Below, one piece after another: positions 4,604 through 6,791 of a stretch of DNA of 6,791 nt (position 1 is its first letter; each line of letters opens with the position of its first letter). Origin of the DNA: AWTP1-13 sp035714005 (GTDB lineage Bacteria; Pseudomonadota; Alphaproteobacteria; Rhizobiales; Hyphomicrobiaceae); assembly GCA_035714005.1 (NCBI GenBank), contig DASTMQ010000156.1, forward strand, positions 1 to 6,791. The letters run 5' to 3'. A program made the translations under genes and the position numbers. The notes under the pieces were generated by a model that saw nothing but the letters and a program-made list of their open reading frames with translations, was not told the origin of the DNA and did no database searches.

Positions 4604-6031
4604 ATGAAAAGGCGCGCAGTCACTATTCGCAGGCGCAAAGCCGAGTCGCGTGAGGGATCGCGGGCGCGGCAGCGCACGCCGGGCAGCGTCATCGCCCGAG
4701 CAAAGACAGTTATCCTCCTCACGCTGCTTGCCGTGCTGGGCTGCGCCGCGCCCGCCGCGGCACAAAATCTGGGGCTGCAGCCGGTTGTGGACGGCTTGAC
4801 GGCGCCGCTGCATCTGGAGGAGCCCGCGGACGGCAGCGGACGCAAATTCATCGTGCAGCAGCATGGCGTCGTTGCGGTGCTCGGCCCCGACGGCCAATTG
4901 CTGCCCGAGCCGTTCCTCGATTTGCGGTCACGGCTGTTGCCGCTCGAGCAGAACTTCGAGGAGCGCGGTCTGCTGGGTTTTGCCCTGCATCCGGAGTTCG
5001 CCCGCAACGGCCGCCTGTTTGCGACCTACTCGGCGCCCTTGCGCCCGGGCGCACCCGAGCGCTGGAACTACACGCGCAGGGTGTCCGAGTTCAGCGCTGA
5101 GCCGGGCAACTTGGCAAAAATCGACGCGGCCTCGGAGCGGGTTTTGCTGGAGATCGATTGGCCAAGTCGCAAGCACAATGGCGGCGGCCTGACCTTCGGC
5201 CCCGATGGGTTTCTCTACATCGGCCTTGGTGATGGCGGCATATCGCACGGCATCGGCAAGAAGGTTCTCTGGGAGGCATTCGAAGTTGCGGCGCCGGCGC
5301 TGACCTGGGACGGTCTCGCACAAGACACCGAGTCGCTGTTTGGCAAGATCCTTCGCATCGACGTCGATCACGGATTTCCCGGGTACGCAATTCCGCGCGA
5401 CAACCCCTTTGCGTCCGGTTCGGGGAAAAAAGAGATTTGGGCCTGGGGATTTCGCAATCCGTTTCGGATTGCCTTCGATCGCCAGGACGGCGGCTTGTTC
5501 GTGACGGCCGTTGCCGAGACACTTTGGGAGGCAGCCTACCGGGTAAAAGGCCCTGGCAACTTCGGATGGCCGCTGCTGGAGGGGATGCACTGCGTCGACC
5601 GGCTGAAGCCGCGTCAACCTCCTCCAACCTGTCCGGCTCGGGACGATCCGGGCAATGGCATGGTGCTGCCGGTGCTCGAATATCCGAACATGCAGGCATC
5701 GCATCCGGAGACAAAGCTCGGGGTCGCGGGCGTCGGAACCGCCATTACCGGTGCCCGAATCTACCGGGGCGCTGCGATCCCGGCGCTCGCGGGCAAGCTG
5801 GTGGTCTCCGACTGGAGCGCCGCCTTCAAGCAACCGTCCGGACAGATTTTCATTGCCGACCCCAGCTCCGATAGTGGGCAGTTGTGGCCCTACCGTCGCG
5901 CCCTACAAATCGACAGTCGCATTATCAGTCTCGCCGAAGACCGTGCCGGCGAAATCTATGTCTTGACCAATGAGACCTTGGGTCCCTACGGCGCGACCGG
6001 CAAGGTGTTGCGGCTGGTCGTGCGCCCCTGA
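4604..6031 (+). CDS. Exported PQQ-dependent sugar dehydrogenase (GSDH/YliI family)
   Basis: A 475-residue protein of the soluble glucose/sorbosone dehydrogenase family, six-bladed propellers that oxidise aldose sugars with PQQ in the periplasm. The N-terminus is an export signal: a long Arg/Lys-rich region (2-34), a hydrophobic core (35-47) and APAAA before Gln54. VLGC at 44-47 could alternatively be a lipobox. Catalytic-type His191 lies in KHNGGGLTFGPDG, followed by YIGLGDGG (205-212), SLFGKILRIDVD (244-255) and the Arg motif GFRNP (282-286). GNFGWPLLEGMHC (318-330) and VVSDWS are also typical. Cys330 and Cys343 could form a disulfide. About 30 residues separate GLGDGG from SLFGKILRID, longer than the short linker I expect for YliI-type enzymes. 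There is no C-x2-C-H haem site, so electrons must go to a separate acceptor. Start chosen by the GGGGGAGG site. It diverges from the molybdoenzyme operon. No PQQ biosynthesis genes are in the window; substrate is unknown. Confidence 0.93.
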   Translation: MKRRAVTIRRRKAESREGSRARQRTPGSVIARAKTVILLTLLAVLGCAAPAAAQNLGLQPVVDGLTAPLHLEEPADGSGRKFIVQQHGVVAVLGPDGQLLPEPFLDLRSRLLPLEQNFEERGLLGFALHPEFARNGRLFATYSAPLRPGAPERWNYTRRVSEFSAEPGNLAKIDAASERVLLEIDWPSRKHNGGGLTFGPDGFLYIGLGDGGISHGIGKKVLWEAFEVAAPALTWDGLAQDTESLFGKILRIDVDHGFPGYAIPRDNPFASGSGKKEIWAWGFRNPFRIAFDRQDGGLFVTAVAETLWEAAYRVKGPGNFGWPLLEGMHCVDRLKPRQPPPTCPARDDPGNGMVLPVLEYPNMQASHPETKLGVAGVGTAITGARIYRGAAIPALAGKLVVSDWSAAFKQPSGQIFIADPSSDSGQLWPYRRALQIDSRIISLAEDRAGEIYVLTNETLGPYGATGKVLRLVVRP

Positions 6032-6034
6032 ACC

Positions 6035-6051
6035 GGCCAGAGGCTCTGGCC
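6035..6051. terminator. Perfect inverted repeat between convergent genes, possible bidirectional terminator
   Basis: GGCCAGAG-G-CTCTGGCC is a perfect 8+1+8 inverted repeat; as RNA it would fold with six pairs (GGCCAG/CTGGCC) and a five-base loop. It fills nearly all of the 20-base gap between the sugar dehydrogenase stop (6031) and the stop of the minus-strand gene (6052). No T-run follows on either strand, so it may be a weak terminator or an mRNA 3'-end stabiliser. Confidence 0.45.
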
Positions 6052-6462
6052 CTAAAAGACTTCGTTGAGGAAGGCCGCCGCGGCCTCGGAAATGCGAACA
6101 ACTTTGTTGGTTGCCTGACGATAGAATTTAAAATTGAGCTCGGTCCCGGGCTGCCCATCGCTCCAGTTGGTCAGGTGTCTCAGCTCACGCCGCCCGAGCG
6201 GCCGTTTCGCGAGCGCGGTGCGCCTGATGATGATGCTCACGCGCGGCGTTTGCCGGGCGATGCCGGCCTTCTTCGCCACTGCTTGCGCCGACGTGACGAT
6301 GCCGCGGGCGATGAGGCCGGGTCCGCCCGCATTTTCGCTAGCGAACACGAAGACCGTGTCACCTTCGGCGATCTGCTTGCCGCCATACATGGTTTTTTGC
6401 GCGGTGAATGCGAACGTCTTCGCCCGCGGATCGCAAACCCCAGCTTTGATCGCGAACACCAT
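6052..6462 (-). CDS. Conserved hypothetical protein, EVE/PUA-like
   Basis: A 136-residue soluble protein with no signal or membrane segment. The first half (about 1-58) resembles the EVE/PUA-like beta-barrel: a strand at 2-7 (VFAIKA), a Tyr-Gly-Gly turn (26-28), then GDTVFVFASENAGGPGLIARGIV (34-56), the pattern of this fold's central strands. The second half is basic (IIIRRTALAKRPLGRREL), then has TNWSDGQPGTELNFKFYRQATNKVV and a C-terminal helix, with Trp and Phe residues that could line a pocket. Proteins of this fold bind modified bases or RNA; that role is inferred from fold resemblance only. The ATG at 6460-6462 is preceded by a purine-rich GAGAAGAGAAG. It converges on the sugar dehydrogenase with a 20-base gap holding an inverted repeat, and appears to be a single-gene unit. 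I am confident it is a gene, less so about the fold. Confidence 0.82.
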   Translation of the reverse strand: MVFAIKAGVCDPRAKTFAFTAQKTMYGGKQIAEGDTVFVFASENAGGPGLIARGIVTSAQAVAKKAGIARQTPRVSIIIRRTALAKRPLGRRELRHLTNWSDGQPGTELNFKFYRQATNKVVRISEAAAAFLNEVF

Positions 6463-6524
6463 GCTTCTCTTCTCGCCTCATAAATGCAGACGGTGGTTCT
6501 GACGTCCGCCTTCGATAAGCCGTA

Positions 6525-6536
6525 GCCTCGCGAGGC
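6525..6536. promoter_or_regulatory. 12-bp perfect palindrome upstream of the EVE/PUA-like gene
   Basis: GCCTCGCGAGGC is a gapless palindrome 63-74 bases upstream of the minus-strand start at 6462. On that strand it directly follows TTGACC (6543-6548), a fair -35, and would lie between it and any -10 at normal spacing; the best match there (TACGGC) is poor. It could be a repressor operator. Confidence 0.3.
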
Positions 6537-6681
6537 GTAAAGGGTCAAATCCCCCGCATCCAGGACAATGACGGCAGCGGTGCTTGGGTATCGGGCCCTT
6601 CTCGGCGTGGGTTGCCCTTTCGGCCAAGAAAGCGGCGTTGGCTCGTGGCGCAACGAAGCCGGTAATGCCGGCTGAGAGCGG

Positions 6682-6791
6682 TTAGCCAAACGAGGAATGG
6701 CCAATTGGCGTCGGCGGCTGTCGGTCCGGCGCAGAAACCAGCAACGCTGCCATCGAGAGCGCGAGGCATGTGCCGAACACGAGGCTATAGG
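6682..6791 (-). CDS. Possible 3' end of a small membrane or secreted protein (partial, runs off right edge)
   Basis: On the minus strand a frame is open from the window edge to a TAA at 6682-6684, giving 35 residues. It starts with a hydrophobic stretch (SLVFGTCLALSMAALLVSA) and ends with a short Pro-rich tail (DRQPPTPIGHSSFG). Roughly 70% of third positions are G or C. This could be a short anchored or exported protein whose start lies beyond the window. No family recognised. Other frames across this region give less plausible products, and nothing is seen between 6537 and 6681. Confidence 0.25.
   Translation of the reverse strand, partial: YSLVFGTCLALSMAALLVSAPDRQPPTPIGHSSFG

Noticed and set aside
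4928..5833. 301-codon minus-strand ORF opposite the sugar dehydrogenase
   Set aside because: Its product has no recognisable motif and it lies wholly antisense to a gene with clear catalytic and cofactor motifs; it is a shadow caused by high GC.
6541..6562. tRNA T-arm (GGGTCAAATCCCCC then GCATCCA)
   Set aside because: No pairing 5' acceptor strand or anticodon arm is found about 70 bases upstream, and the loop lacks the normal TTC.

Overview
The base composition (GC-rich, with mostly G/C third codon positions) and the protein types suggest an alphaproteobacterium of the Hyphomicrobiales, perhaps near Bradyrhizobium or Rhodoplanes. This is judged from protein style (NodW/FixJ-type response regulators, a DUF6510 operon), not from a database search. 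The window looks chromosomal. I see no transposase, integrase, phage gene or CRISPR array, and no complete rRNA or tRNA.

Layout. Positions 1-278 hold no complete gene, only a possible 3' end of a + strand gene carrying a 14-bp-period duplication. On the minus strand, a FixJ/NodW-type response regulator (761-1390) is followed by a stand-alone receiver-domain protein (279-647, or to 713). They form a two-regulator cassette with no kinase in view. Upstream of it lie an 8-bp inverted repeat (1481-1519) and an array of about ten 24-25 bp tandem repeats (1542-1784), each with a SacI-type core and a small hairpin. A gene-poor stretch (about 1785-2480) follows. It contains a 13-bp triplet repeat and one possible 52-residue secreted peptide ORF with a C-x-C...C-x-C tail.

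The centre is a compact three-gene minus-strand operon (4145 down to 2481): a cytosolic sulfite-oxidase/MsrP-fold molybdopterin oxidoreductase, an FAD/NAD(P)H ferredoxin-reductase-type flavoprotein, and a DUF6510 protein with four cysteines in two C-x2-C knuckles. The genes overlap by 14 and 4 bases. The simplest reading is a soluble electron-transfer system: NAD(P)H to FAD reductase to molybdenum centre, with the cysteine-knuckle protein as carrier, assembly factor or structural partner. The substrate is unknown. This is the most interesting part of the window.

Divergent from that operon, across a 458-bp gap, is an exported PQQ-dependent sugar dehydrogenase (GSDH/YliI type, 4604-6031). It converges on a small EVE/PUA-like conserved protein (6052-6462, minus), with a 17-bp perfect inverted repeat filling the 20-bp gap. 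The right end holds a 12-bp palindrome in the EVE-like gene's upstream region and the possible 3' end of a small membrane or secreted protein running off the edge.
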